Origin: CAYQAJ01 sp964415245
GTDB taxonomy: Bacteria > Planctomycetota > Planctomycetia > Pirellulales > Pirellulaceae
DNA: 17,636 nt
Assembly: GCA_964415245.1 (NCBI GenBank)
Contig: CAYQAJ010000093.1
Location: 1 to 17,636 of the forward strand
Reading direction: 5' to 3'
Position 1 is the stretch's first letter; each line of letters starts with the position of its first letter. The notes below the pieces were generated by a model that was not told where the DNA came from, made no database searches, and saw nothing but the letters and a program-made list of their open reading frames with translations. The position numbers and the translations under genes are program-made. Shown here in pieces: positions 1 through 7,713 of this stretch.

Positions 1-17
1 TTCCGGAGGCCGTCGCG

Positions 18-470
18 ATGGCGCAATCGCTCGCCAAGGTGTATATTCACGCCGTTTTTTCGACGAAGAATCGCGAGCCCTTGCTGGCCGACGCGTGGCG
101 CGACGAATTGTTCCACGTTCTGGGCGGCGCCGCCAACAATCAGGGTTGCCAATCGCTTATTGTCGGTGGGACGGCCGATCACGTTCACATGCTTTTCCAA
201 TTGGGCCGAACGATTACGATCGCCGACGCCTTGAGCAAGATTAAATCCACGTCGTCGTTGTGGGTGAATCAGACGCGGGGATTGGCCGTGCCCTTTCATT
301 GGCAAGCGGGCTACGCCGCGTTCTCGGTCAGCCAATCGAACGTCGAGGCGGTTCGGAAGTACATCCGCGAGCAGGCCGAACACCATGCCCGGCAAACGTT
401 TCAAGACGAGCTGCGCGAGTGGCTGCGGCGCTACGAAATCGAATGGGATGAAAGGTACGTCTGGGACTAA
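18..470 (+). CDS. IS200/IS605-family Y1 transposase (TnpA-like), solitary
   Basis: This 150-residue protein has the usual length of a Y1 (HUH) transposase, which cuts and joins single-stranded DNA through a tyrosine. The metal-binding HUH pair is H55-V-H57 in 'ADHVHMLF'. The expected catalytic tyrosine is Y115 in 'RKYIREQAEHH', with Q119 one helical turn on. The block 'FHWQAGYAAFSVS' (residues 93-105) is typical of the group whose members start 'M-Q-SL-x-H-x-FSTKNR'. The ATG has a GGAGG Shine-Dalgarno at 5-9 with 8-nt spacing. No tnpB or other accessory gene is nearby, and the left end of any element lies outside the window. The octamer TTCCGGAG occurs at 1-8 and again at 503-510, so it flanks the gene; this could mark element ends or be chance. 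The reading frame looks intact, so the protein may be active or a domesticated single-copy homologue. Confidence 0.93.
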   Translation: MAQSLAKVYIHAVFSTKNREPLLADAWRDELFHVLGGAANNQGCQSLIVGGTADHVHMLFQLGRTITIADALSKIKSTSSLWVNQTRGLAVPFHWQAGYAAFSVSQSNVEAVRKYIREQAEHHARQTFQDELREWLRRYEIEWDERYVWD

Positions 471-730
471 ACGGCACCGTGAGAGAAGCCCGTGAACACC
501 CCTTCCGGAGCGGGCGAATTCCTATCTCGGGGTCAACTTAGCGCGACGGGACGAATCTCCGCCCGACGGCCTGCTTCTCGTACGCGTCTCCAAGTGGCCG
601 ATCGGGCCGCGCTTGTCGCACTCGCAAGAAGGGCGCCCCGAAATCTTTGATACGCTGCACCCACCGCAGCGGGCCTCAGCGGCGGTTTCCCAGTTGTGCG
701 ACCACCGCGCTGGGATCGAGCGGAGGCGGG

Positions 731-1744
731 TCAGCTTCCGAGCAGCATGGTCCAATCCTGGCCGGAATTCCCCAAACCAAACCGACGAAAGTCTCCCAGG
801 ATCAGCTTGTGATGGCCGGGGCTGTGAAACCACGCTTCGACCGCCGCTTTGCCCGATCGGGAACCGGCGAAGATGTTCTCGGCCGCAGCCGTCGTTCCCG
901 CTTGCTGCGCGCGGTCGGTGAACGTTTTTTTGCCTTCCACCGGCGACTCGTGAGAAAAGAACTCCAGACGTCGCATGTCGTCCGAATGCCCCCATGCGGC
1001 CTGGCAAAGTTTGGGGTCGATCTCCAAGGGAGCCAGCCCGCACAGGAACCGAATCTGGTTGGTCGCGGCCATCCCTTCCAGCACGTTGGCAGGCAGCTTC
1101 GCCATGAATTGGGCATTGTGGGCGGTGACTTCTTCGCCCCGCTGTTCGAGCGGCGTGGGTGAAGTCTGGGCGTCGATCGCCTCGATACGGGCCAGATACT
1201 CGGTCACCGGAAGCGGCTCTTCGCTCCCCTGCCAGGCTTGCTGTAAACGCTTGCACGATTCGCCCAGTGCCGTCAATTCGGTGCGCGAGCGCTCGGATTC
1301 GGCGAACAGTTGCTGCCGCTGTCGAGCGGACATCGCCACCAGAACCTTGAGCTGGTCCAGCGACGGATCGCCGACTTCCTTGAGCATTTCTCCCGTCAGC
1401 TCCGGCTCGGCTCGCAGCTCCGCCAGCACGCCCCGGAGTCGCGCGATCTGTTGATCGACTCGTGGATCGAGTTGCAGCTTCTGCAAACGCTTTTCGATTC
1501 CCCCGATCTCGCCATCGATCTGCTTGCCCAGCCTGGCAACCGCGTCCGCGCCGATGCCTGACAGTTCGAGCGCAATCTCCGTGCGTCGCTCGGCATCGTC
1601 CCGCGCTCGCCGGTAATCGACCAGCAGGCTGGCGATCTTCCGAGTCTGATCGTCCTCCCCAGACGGCCCACGCCCGCAGACCAACGGAGCGGGAACAACG
1701 CCCGTGAGGAGCAGCAGCAAGGCCACGATGGCTCGCGGAGTCAA
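731..1744 (-). CDS. Exported CAP/SCP-domain protein with alpha-helical N-terminal region
   Basis: The C-terminal ~135 residues form a CAP (SCP/PR-1, cysteine-rich secretory) domain: 'GHSDDM', 'FFSHESP', 'RAQQAGT', 'AENIFAG', 'AWFHSPGHHKLIL' and final 'DWTMLLG' appear in family order. The histidine of GHSDDM, the glutamate of AEN and the histidine of PGHH fit the family's conserved cavity residues. Between the signal peptide and this domain lie ~170 residues rich in E, R, L and A, probably helical or coiled-coil. I chose the TTG at 1744 because AAGGAG sits 8 nt upstream (1753-1758) and the product then begins with a compact signal peptide ('TPRAIVALLLLLTGVVPAP'). An ATG at 1801 and a TTG at 1819 are in frame but lack a ribosome site and would give a long charged leader. 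Bacterial CAP proteins are secreted with mostly unknown substrates. The gene converges with the transposase and no terminator is apparent between them. Confidence 0.85.
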   Translation of the reverse strand: MTPRAIVALLLLLTGVVPAPLVCGRGPSGEDDQTRKIASLLVDYRRARDDAERRTEIALELSGIGADAVARLGKQIDGEIGGIEKRLQKLQLDPRVDQQIARLRGVLAELRAEPELTGEMLKEVGDPSLDQLKVLVAMSARQRQQLFAESERSRTELTALGESCKRLQQAWQGSEEPLPVTEYLARIEAIDAQTSPTPLEQRGEEVTAHNAQFMAKLPANVLEGMAATNQIRFLCGLAPLEIDPKLCQAAWGHSDDMRRLEFFSHESPVEGKKTFTDRAQQAGTTAAAENIFAGSRSGKAAVEAWFHSPGHHKLILGDFRRFGLGNSGQDWTMLLGS

Positions 1745-1970
1745 GGCAGCGACTCCTTGGGGAAAGGGGAAGTCGACTTCCGCTTCATTCGATCTTCGCA
1801 TGATCCACGCGAAGGTCAATAAGCGTACCCGGTGTTGCGCCCCGCTCCAGCCTGCTAGCTGGTTATCTGCCCGCAGGTCTCAGCACGGCGGGCTGCCGGG
1901 CTCTGGGCTGATCGGGGGCCACCCCGTTGGAGTTTTGGCGTGCGTACGTTGGCCCATCAGGCCGGCGGAC

Positions 1971-1988
1971 GGCACGGCGGAGCGTGCC
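1971..1988. repeat. Short palindrome GGCACG-N6-CGTGCC
   Basis: A perfect 6-bp stem (GGCACG, 1971-1976, with CGTGCC, 1983-1988) closes a 6-nt loop GCGGAG. The text around it, 'GGCACGGCGGAGCGTGCC', resembles REP-like elements that I recall as common in planctomycete intergenic DNA. No T-run follows on either strand, so a terminator is unlikely. Confidence 0.5.
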
Positions 1989-2099
1989 TGCTACGGTGGG
2001 GCCAGGTGTCCGGGCCGGGCGCAAGGTTCACACTCTCAACAAGTTATAAACAATTAGTTGTGACTTGATCAACCGCGGCGGGTAGGATTACCGCGGAAA

Positions 2100-2148
2100 G
2101 TGCAGCATGCAAAGTGCAGAGTGCAAAGTGCAGAGTGCAGAATGCAGA
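2100..2148. repeat. Heptanucleotide tandem array, RTGCARA family (7 units)
   Basis: Seven consecutive 7-bp units with consensus RTGCARA run without a gap. They are GTGCAGC, ATGCAAA, GTGCAGA, GTGCAAA, GTGCAGA, GTGCAGA and ATGCAGA. On the minus strand the array reads as the peptide-like 'CILHSALCTLHFA', which explains the spurious frames here. The same family reappears at 2426-2446. Confidence 0.9.
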
Positions 2149-2334
2149 ACGTGAGAAGCTCTCGGCGGTCGGCCGTCGGCCAGCGAGCGGCGTGCAGAAT
2201 TCGGAACCGGGCAAATGACCAACAGCCGAAACCCCGTGACCAGCGGCGGAGAAACATCGTTCGCCTGCGCGTTCGGCAAGATGCACGATACACCGCGGAT
2301 GTGCTCCGTCCCTCGCTTACGGTTTGGCGGCCTG

Positions 2335-2417
2335 TGGTGCGCCAAAGGGCCGGCGCGCACCGCAACTGGGTCCCCCAGGGTGGGGTTCTTGGTGCGCCAA
2401 CGCGGATCGGCGCACCA
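2335..2417. repeat. Two REP-like palindromes built on TGGTGCGCC
   Basis: TGGTGCGCC occurs at 2335-2343 and again at 2390-2398. The second copy pairs perfectly with GGCGCACCA at 2409-2417 (9-bp stem, 10-nt loop). The first copy faces an imperfect partner, GGCGCGCACC, just downstream. A smaller stem, CTGGG-TCC-CCCAG, lies between the two. Paired palindromes of this kind recall BIME/REP clusters; no coding function is evident. Confidence 0.65.
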
Positions 2418-2425
2418 CATGGGTC

Positions 2426-2489
2426 GTGCAGAATGCAGAATGGAAGGGGCAAAGTGTGGCAAGCTGTCAGCTCTCCGTTGTCAGCCGGT
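2426..2489. repeat. Remnant heptad arrays (GTGCAGA and AGCTGTC families)
   Basis: At 2426-2446 there are three heptads, GTGCAGA, ATGCAGA and ATGGAAG, belonging to the family of the 2100 array. At 2462-2489 a different family, AGCTGTC, AGCTCTC, CGTTGTC and AGCCGGT, keeps the 7-nt spacing but is more decayed. The ends of both arrays are not sharp. Confidence 0.65.
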
Positions 2490-2613
2490 GGGCCGGAGTG
2501 CAAACAGGAGAACGCCGAGGATGCAGAGTGTCGTTTCTTCTCTGCTCCCGCAGCGCCCTGCTGTTCCAAGTCCGCTGCCGGGCGTTCGGAGAGGAGGACA
2601 GGCACTCGCAAAG

Positions 2614-2645
2614 TTTTCAGTTTTCAGTTTTCAGTTTTCAGTCAG
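2614..2645. repeat. Heptanucleotide tandem array (TTTTCAG)x4
   Basis: Four perfect TTTTCAG units occupy 2614-2641 and a partial TCAG follows. Three related units (TGTTCAG, TTTTCAG, TGTTCAG) occur 6 kb away at 8683-8703, so this is a dispersed family. The array translates as 'FSVFSFQFS', a spurious peptide. Confidence 0.93.
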
Positions 2646-2709
2646 CGGGCGGCCAACGGGCAACTGACTGCCGCTCCGCAAAGTGAGCCAGTCCCCGACG
2701 CGTTGCCGG

Positions 2710-2744
2710 CTCTCGACTCTGGACACTGGACTCTCGACTCCCTG
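2710..2744. repeat. Heptanucleotide tandem array, CTCTSGA family
   Basis: Five consecutive 7-bp units, CTCTCGA, CTCTGGA, CACTGGA, CTCTCGA and CTCCCTG, form a decayed array. The period matches the other arrays but the sequence is unrelated. It yields the spurious peptide 'LDSGHWTLDS'. Confidence 0.85.
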
Positions 2745-2917
2745 GCGCCGTCGGATGCGACATGGGGGAGCCGGAAAGCGACATCCAAGCGGCCGAAACG
2801 ACATGGCGGCCACCGTTAGCGTCCGTTTTCAGCGCCGTTAAACGCCGTTATTCGCCCTGATTTTTTCCCAGCCCCGCGACCTGGTCGCTTGGGCAGGGAA
2901 TGGGCCACGGTGCATAT

Positions 2918-2965
2918 CCAGGCGGAGCCTGGCAGACAGCGCGATCCCAGGCGGGGCCTGGGATC
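2918..2965. repeat. Tandem pair of CCAGGC...GCCTGG palindromes
   Basis: Two related hairpins lie side by side. The first is CCAGGC-GGA-GCCTGG (2918-2932, 6-bp stem). The second is GATCCCAGGC-GGG-GCCTGGGATC (2943-2965, a perfect 10-bp stem with a 3-nt loop). Both share the core CAGGCGGRGCCTG. No T-run follows on either strand, so this looks like a repeat element, not a terminator. Confidence 0.75.
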
Positions 2966-3117
2966 GAGGAACCGAGCTGAGAGCGCAGATTTGACGGCTT
3001 TCTACCGCCGCCAGCGCGTAACGCTCGGCCGAACAACGACTTGTGGTGTCCCCACCGAGGGCCTCTCATTCGACCCCCAACGGCCCGATGGAAAGCTCCC
3101 CAGCCTGCGTCGTTTTG

Positions 3118-3146
3118 TTGCGTTTCCCAATTGCCGCAACTAGAAT
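3118..3146 (+). promoter_or_regulatory. Candidate sigma70-like promoter for the gene at 3403
   Basis: TTGCGT (3118-3123) and TAGAAT (3141-3146) are separated by 17 nt and lie in a locally A+T-richer stretch. The -10 box matches TATAAT at five of six positions; the -35 box matches only at TTG. It would give a leader of about 250 nt. Planctomycete promoters are poorly known, so this is a pattern match only. Confidence 0.3.
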
Positions 3147-3402
3147 CGTATGTTGCTACCCTGTGAGGCACTTCGCCCTGTCAGGTGCATCGGCAGTGCG
3201 GCGATGGCCCACGTTTTCACGAAAAAAGGGCGTTGCGCCGTTGGTGCTGGAAGAGGCATCTTTTCCCGTTACGCTTTCGTCAACTTACGTTCCCGCGCTC
3301 TGTTGCTCGGGGTAGGGACATGTTTCCCCGACCTGACAACGGGGGCGGGAACGTTTCGGATACGATTCTTCTGTTCGCCGGCCATCGAGACGAGGTGACC
3401 CC

Positions 3403-4788
3403 ATGCTGCGACGACGATTCGACGTTTGCCTTCTTTGCGCTGCGGCCGCATTGGCAACGGCGCTTTCAGCCCCGGCCCAACTACACGGCCAGGTCGGAGG
3501 AAACGAGAGCGCCGGCGTGATCGTCGACGCCGACGGCGTGCTCCGCACCCGCGTCGTGATCGATCGATTCGGCGAGCTGATGAAACGCCGCGTCGCCGAA
3601 GCCAAGGCCGCCCTCGATCCCGATCTGGCCCGGCTCAGCAAGCTGCGCAAAGTATCGCTCAACCGGCTCGAAGCCGCGATCGCCGAGAAACTCGCTCGCG
3701 GCGAAGGGCTCACCGACGAAATGAAATCGCTGGCCGGTCTGACCCGCATTCAGTACGTGTTCTTCTATCCGGAGACGGGCGATATCGTGATCGCGGGCCC
3801 GGCGGAAGGATTCACCCCCGATCTGACCGGTCGCGTCGTGGGAATCACCAGCGGTCGCGCTACGCTACAGCTTGAAGACCTGATCGTGGCGCTGCGGGCC
3901 TTTCCCCCGGGCGGACAGAAGACCGACGTGGTGGGTTGCTCGATCGACCCCACCAAGGAGGGCCTCAAACGCATGCAGGACTTTCTGGTGGCGATCAGCG
4001 GCCGCGTGGCCCCCAGCGACGCCGAACGAATCGCCTTGGGCCTGCGCGAGAATCTCGGTCTGCAAACCGTAACGATCAACGGCGTATCGCCCAATACGCA
4101 TTTCGCCCAGGTGCTGGTCGAGGCCGACTATCGCATGAAGCTGATCGGCATCGGGCTGGAAATGCCGCCCGTGAAGATCACCAGCTATGTGTCCAAGGCC
4201 CGCCCGCGCGACGTGGCGCGTAATGCCATGCAGCGGTGGTATTTCACGCCGGACTACGAGTGCGTCCGCGTCAGCGAGGACAAGCTCGCCATGGAGCTGG
4301 TGGGCGAAGGCGTGAAGCTAATCGGTGCCGACGAGTTGGTGCGGGCCGATGGAACGCGCGTCGCCGCGGCCGATAGCGACGCGGCAGGCAACGCGTTTAC
4401 CAAATCGTTCACGGCCCGGTACGGCGCGCTGGCGGACAAATCGCCCGTTTACGCCCAACTTCGCAATCTGATCGACATGGCGGTGGCGGCGGCGTTCATT
4501 CAGCAGCAGGATTACTACGGCCAGGCTGACTGGCGGATGGAAGTGTTTTCCAGCGAAGACGCGCTGGCCGTCGAAACGTACGAGGCTCCCAAGCAAGTGG
4601 AAACGGCGGTCAACGCGATCTGGAAAGGCAACACGCTGATGACACCCATTGGCGGCGGCGTGAACATTCAGCCGCGTTTGGCCCTGGCCACCGACAACCT
4701 GCTGCCCGATGAGCAGGGCGAGGTCAAGGCGGTTCACGAGAAGGTCGAGATCGGCGAACTCGACAAGGGAAGTTGGTGGTGGGATTGA
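3403..4788 (+). CDS. Exported DUF1598-type planctomycete protein
   Basis: The 461-residue product begins with a signal peptide ('FDVCLLCAAAALATALSAPAQLHGQ', residues ~6-30, likely cleaved near A25 or after HGQ). It then has a charged helical stretch ('LMKRRVAEAKAALDPDLARLSKLRK') and a long globular region with 'IQYVFFYPETGDIVIAGPAEGF', 'VVGCSIDPTKEGL', 'NTHFAQVLVEADYRMKLIGIGLE', 'ARNAMQRWYFTPDYECV' and 'TPIGGGVNIQPRL'. From memory this matches the family called DUF1598, known essentially from Planctomycetota and without an assigned function; I could not run a search. The ATG follows GAGGTG (3392-3397) by 5 nt. The gene stands alone on the plus strand with opposed neighbours, and a strong hairpin plus T-run follows. 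An export signal and no membrane helix point to a periplasmic or secreted protein. Confidence 0.85.
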   Translation: MLRRRFDVCLLCAAAALATALSAPAQLHGQVGGNESAGVIVDADGVLRTRVVIDRFGELMKRRVAEAKAALDPDLARLSKLRKVSLNRLEAAIAEKLARGEGLTDEMKSLAGLTRIQYVFFYPETGDIVIAGPAEGFTPDLTGRVVGITSGRATLQLEDLIVALRAFPPGGQKTDVVGCSIDPTKEGLKRMQDFLVAISGRVAPSDAERIALGLRENLGLQTVTINGVSPNTHFAQVLVEADYRMKLIGIGLEMPPVKITSYVSKARPRDVARNAMQRWYFTPDYECVRVSEDKLAMELVGEGVKLIGADELVRADGTRVAAADSDAAGNAFTKSFTARYGALADKSPVYAQLRNLIDMAVAAAFIQQQDYYGQADWRMEVFSSEDALAVETYEAPKQVETAVNAIWKGNTLMTPIGGGVNIQPRLALATDNLLPDEQGEVKAVHEKVEIGELDKGSWWWD

Positions 4789-4832
4789 GTGGCGGCCGCA
4801 AGGCAGGATCAGCCGCTGCTGGCGGAAGGTCC

Positions 4833-4892
4833 AAATCTCCAATCACAAATCCCAAGCAAATCGCAAATCCCAAGAATCAAATCCCAACGACC
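4833..4892. repeat. Heptanucleotide array, AAATCCC family
   Basis: Units AAATCTC, CAATCAC, AAATCCC, then a 4-nt slip (AAGC), AAATCGC, AAATCCC, AAGAATC, AAATCCC and AACGACC run in 7-bp register. The last units form the left arm of the terminator hairpin at 4879-4922. The array translates as 'NRKSQESNPNDQ', a typical spurious peptide. Confidence 0.88.
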
Positions 4893-4922
4893 AACGTCGC
4901 AGTTGGTGGTTGGGGTTTTTTG
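4879..4922 (+). terminator. Intrinsic terminator of the DUF1598-type gene, built from a heptad repeat
   Basis: CCAACGACCAAC (4884-4895) pairs with GTTGGTGGTTGG (4902-4913) across a 6-nt loop with a single G-G mismatch. The stem extends outward through AAATC/GGTTT with one wobble pair. A T-run (4916-4921) follows directly. It starts about 90 nt after the stop codon at 4786-4788. On the minus strand it could also help end transcripts of the permease gene, whose stop is 80 nt away, but the A-tract is short. Confidence 0.8.
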
Positions 4923-5001
4923 TTTGGGCGGTGCATGCGTTGATGGCCGAATTGGGTGATCGAGCGCGTGCGAGTGTGGTACCTCTCGGGCAACGGCGGC
5001 A

Positions 5002-6852
5002 TCAGAAGGGCCAGATCAGCGGAATCAGCGTCACCGCTACCACCCACAGGGTCAGGTTGAGTGGCGCCCCCACGCGCAAGAAATCGCTGAAGCGGTAGCC
5101 GCCCGGGCCGTACACCATCATGTTCGTCTGGTAGCCGATGGGCGTGGCGAAGCTGGCCGACGCCGCCAGCACCAGCGCCATCACAAAGGGTCGCGGGCTG
5201 ACGTCGAGGAGCCGGGCCGTTTCGAGGCAAAAGGGAAACATGAGCACGGCGGCCGCGTTGTTGGTGATCATCTCGGTCATCAGCATGGCCATCAAATAGA
5301 TGGCGGCCAGTGCCACCCAGGGCGCCCACGAACCGCACGATTGCGTCGCTTGCACGATGCCTCCCGCGATGTATTCGGCGGCTCCGGTTTCTTCGAGCGC
5401 CGCCCCGATCGCGAACGAAGCAGCGACGGTCAACAGCACCTGCCACTCGATGCTTTGGCGCGCATCGCCGCCCGAAATGCAGCCCAAGAGAATCATGGCA
5501 ACTGCTGCGCCGATGGCGGCGACGTGTGGTTCGAGCCAGCCGGCCGTCATGGCCACGATCAATGCGATAAACACCACGATGGCAATGCCCGCGCGATCGC
5601 GGCGCAAGGGGCGCCATTCGTGCACGCTGCTGACCAGGTAAAAGTCCGCGTTGTTGCGATGGGCCCGTACAAAGTGCGATGTAGTCTGCAACAGCAGCGT
5701 ATCGCCCGACTGCAGCACGATATCCCCCACCTTGTTGGTGACCCGGGCGCCATTACGGTGCACGGCCACCACCGCGGCGTTGTACTGCGCGCGGAAATCG
5801 GCCTTCCTCACGCTCTTGCCGATGAGCGGCGACGTGGGAGAAACGACTGCCTCGCAAAGCAACCGACCCCGTTGATCGCGCGGCAACGCCTCGTAGCTGG
5901 GATCCGCGGCCGGCACCAGACCCGGAATCTTTTCCAAATCGACGATGCTGCTCACCACGCCGGTAAACACCAAGCGGTCGTGGGCTTCGATCGTCTCGGC
6001 CGGATCGACGGGCGTAATCACACGCTGTCCGCGGTCGATCTCGATCAGGAATAGCCCGGCCAACTGCCGCAAGCCCGCCTGCTCGATGCTTTGCCCCACC
6101 AGCCGGCAACTCGGCTGCACGAACATTTCGACGAGAAACTCGCGGCGGCTTTCGCCGAGTTGTTCGAGCAGCTCCTTGCGATGCGGCAGCAGTCGCTGGC
6201 CCACTGTCATCAGGTACGTGAAACCCACCAGCGCATACGGCAAACCGATCAGCCCCACCTCGAACATGCCGATGCCACGCAGACCGACTAATTCACGCTG
6301 GTGCTGTGCGGCATCGACAGCCGGGGGGTCCGTTGACTCGACCCGCTTGTGCTCGTCGATCAGCATGCCGTGCACCACGAGGTTGGTGCTCGTGCCGATG
6401 AGTGTGCAGGTTCCACCGAGGATGGCCAGGTACGAAAGCGGAATCAGCAGCCGCGAAGGAGCGATCTGCACGCGGCGGCACCAATCCAGAACGGCCGGCG
6501 CCATCATGGCCACGATCGGCGTGTTGTTGAGAAAGGCCGACAGCGGCACCACGAGCCCGGCCAGCCGTACCGTCGCCGCTCGATCGGTACGCGCGCGGCC
6601 CAGCACCCAGTTTCCCAGGAAGTCGAGCACCCCCGTTTCGCGCATCGCGGCGGCGACCACAAACAGCGCCGCCACCGTGAGCACGCCGGGATTTTTGAAG
6701 CCGTTGAAGGCGCTCTCCTGCTTCACCGCCCCGATGATCAACAGAAACACCGCGGCGGCGACGAACAGCACGTCCATCGACGCCAGGTTGGCAATGGCGG
6801 CGGCGACGACGCACACGGCCACCGCGATGGTAATCCACCCCAAGAGCGTCAT
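5002..6852 (-). CDS. SLC13/DASS-type permease with two RCK_C (TrkA-C) domains
   Basis: This 616-residue protein has the two-half membrane design of the SLC13/CitT family (sodium-coupled anion transport: carboxylates, sulfate or phosphate). The first half has helices at ~5-40, 56-80 and 97-125, with the hairpin motif 'FLNNTP' (107-112) and 'GGTCTLIGTSTNLVVHG' (146-162). Two cytoplasmic RCK_C domains follow (~238-312 and ~330-408; 'LVGQSI', 'LIGKSVRKADFRAQYNAAVVAVHRNG', 'LQSGDTLLLQ'). The second half repeats the signature with 'ITNNAAAVLMFP' (529-540) and 'ATPIGYQTNMMVYGPGGY' (569-586). RCK_C domains usually gate or regulate by ligand binding. Sulfate uptake is a frequent job of this architecture, but the substrate cannot be read from sequence. 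Start codon ATG; only a weak AAAGGG precedes it. It appears monocistronic. Confidence 0.93.
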   Translation of the reverse strand: MTLLGWITIAVAVCVVAAAIANLASMDVLFVAAAVFLLIIGAVKQESAFNGFKNPGVLTVAALFVVAAAMRETGVLDFLGNWVLGRARTDRAATVRLAGLVVPLSAFLNNTPIVAMMAPAVLDWCRRVQIAPSRLLIPLSYLAILGGTCTLIGTSTNLVVHGMLIDEHKRVESTDPPAVDAAQHQRELVGLRGIGMFEVGLIGLPYALVGFTYLMTVGQRLLPHRKELLEQLGESRREFLVEMFVQPSCRLVGQSIEQAGLRQLAGLFLIEIDRGQRVITPVDPAETIEAHDRLVFTGVVSSIVDLEKIPGLVPAADPSYEALPRDQRGRLLCEAVVSPTSPLIGKSVRKADFRAQYNAAVVAVHRNGARVTNKVGDIVLQSGDTLLLQTTSHFVRAHRNNADFYLVSSVHEWRPLRRDRAGIAIVVFIALIVAMTAGWLEPHVAAIGAAVAMILLGCISGGDARQSIEWQVLLTVAASFAIGAALEETGAAEYIAGGIVQATQSCGSWAPWVALAAIYLMAMLMTEMITNNAAAVLMFPFCLETARLLDVSPRPFVMALVLAASASFATPIGYQTNMMVYGPGGYRFSDFLRVGAPLNLTLWVVAVTLIPLIWPF

Positions 6853-6981
6853 GGCCGGCCCTTTGCACTGCGACCCGTTGTGCCCGATTGATCCATCCGC
6901 GACGACGGGTCGGAGCGACCCACCCGCTGCGTGGCATGGCTGCCAACGCGAGGACTACCCCTGCCCAGCGGGCGAATCGTT

Positions 6982-7010
6982 GGTATACATCACTATGTTA
7001 ATCATCTTAA
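6982..7010 (-). promoter_or_regulatory. Candidate promoter for the permease
   Basis: On the minus strand TTAAGA (7010-7005) and TATACC (6987-6982) are 17 nt apart inside the only A+T-rich patch of the 377-nt gap between the permease start and the small TPR gene. Each box matches four of six consensus bases. The leader would be about 120 nt. Apart from this patch and the hairpin at 7069-7090 I see nothing else in the gap. Confidence 0.3.
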
Positions 7011-7068
7011 TGGACTTGTCCACGGCACCTACGCCCATCATCGGGAAAATTGCGCAAGCAACTGAAGA

Positions 7069-7090
7069 AATGCCCGACCGTGCGGGCATT
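7069..7090 (-). terminator. Hairpin, probable weak terminator of the GyrI-like/TPR unit
   Basis: AATGCCCG (7069-7076) and CGGGCATT (7083-7090) form a perfect 8-bp stem with a 6-nt loop. On the minus strand it is followed by the pyrimidine-rich TTTCTTC, starting within the stem's last bases. It lies ~140 nt beyond the stop of the small TPR-like gene, the expected place for the end of that transcript. Confidence 0.5.
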
Positions 7091-7229
7091 CCAGCCTATA
7101 GAGGGGGAGCACAGCGGTCCCCGGCGTGGCGGCGCAGGGCCCGGCCGAAGCCGCCCGGCGGTTGCCAATTGGTCGACCGCAGGCGCCCGACCGTGCTACT
7201 GGCAAGGCAAGACACGCGGCCGAACAGCG

Positions 7230-7691
7230 CTAGTCGAGCGTCTTGAGATCGCTGACAAGCCCCTTCTTTTCTTCTTCGTCCGTGACACGCTCGGCGTATT
7301 GCCTCGCTTCCGCAAGGTACCGCTTCACTTTGTCGGGCTTGCCGGCGATCGCCGCAGCACGCGCCAGAGCCTCGTACGCGTAGCCGAGATAGAAGGGTTC
7401 GTCCTGGGGCGTCTTGTCGAGGCAAAGCTGCGCGTACTTTCGCGCATTCTCAACTTCGCCCACCAGCGCGTACACCCGTGACGCTTGCCAGTAGCCGATC
7501 GAGAGACTCTTGTCGCTGCAGTCGGTCCGCTGGGTCCAATGCCACAGCGACGCCTGCGCCAGGTGGATCATCTGCTCGTTATCGTCGGCCGTGCGATCGG
7601 CCTTGTCGATGAGCTGCCACGCCGAGTTGAAGCAATGCGCGGCGAAAAACTTGTGGGCCAGTTCCACATCAAAGCTGGACTTGCCTGCCAT
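7230..7691 (-). CDS. Small TPR-like helical protein of unknown function
   Basis: The 153-residue product is almost all helix, with no signal peptide or membrane segment. The features 'AHKFFAAHCFNSAWQLIDKADRT', 'SLWHWTQRTDC', 'LSIGYWQASRVYALVGEVENARKYAQLCLD' and 'PFYLGYAYEALARAAAIAGKPDKVKRYLAEAR' look like two to three TPR-type helix pairs. The protein resembles a widespread but unnamed family of ~150-residue cytosolic proteins that I cannot name further. Two ATGs are adjacent (7694 and 7691). GGGGAG at 7698-7703 is 3 nt from the first and 6 nt from the second, so I chose the second. The gene starts 22 nt after the stop of the GyrI-like gene and is probably co-transcribed with it. A hairpin ~140 nt downstream may end the unit. 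Confidence 0.8.
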   Translation of the reverse strand: MAGKSSFDVELAHKFFAAHCFNSAWQLIDKADRTADDNEQMIHLAQASLWHWTQRTDCSDKSLSIGYWQASRVYALVGEVENARKYAQLCLDKTPQDEPFYLGYAYEALARAAAIAGKPDKVKRYLAEARQYAERVTDEEEKKGLVSDLKTLD

Positions 7692-7713
7692 CATCGTCTC
7701 CCCACGTAACCGG

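Larger units (their letters stand above)
1745..3402. other. Gene-free, repeat-rich intergenic region
   Basis: I see no believable gene in these ~1.65 kb. The open frames present are either antisense to neighbours or translations of repeats, giving peptides such as 'CILHSALCTLHFA' and 'FSVFSFQFSVSG'. The stretch holds several degenerate 7-bp tandem arrays (around 2100, 2426-2489, 2614 and 2710), REP-like palindromes (1971-1988, 2335-2417, 2918-2965) and, near its right end, a candidate promoter for the gene at 3403. The CAP gene and the DUF1598-type gene are divergent, so both promoters should lie here. Confidence 0.7.

Noticed and set aside
522..1256. 244-residue minus-strand open frame overlapping the CAP gene
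   Set aside because: It runs in another frame of the same strand, has Arg/Gly/Ala-rich shadow composition and no domain; the CAP domain frame is clearly the coding one.
2614..2645. CRISPR-like spaced repeats
   Set aside because: The units are 7 bp, directly adjacent and without spacers, and no cas gene is present; this is a simple tandem array.
2100..2819. 239-residue plus-strand open frame in the repeat region
   Set aside because: Its start is a translation of the RTGCARA heptads and the rest contains other repeats; no domain or ribosome site.
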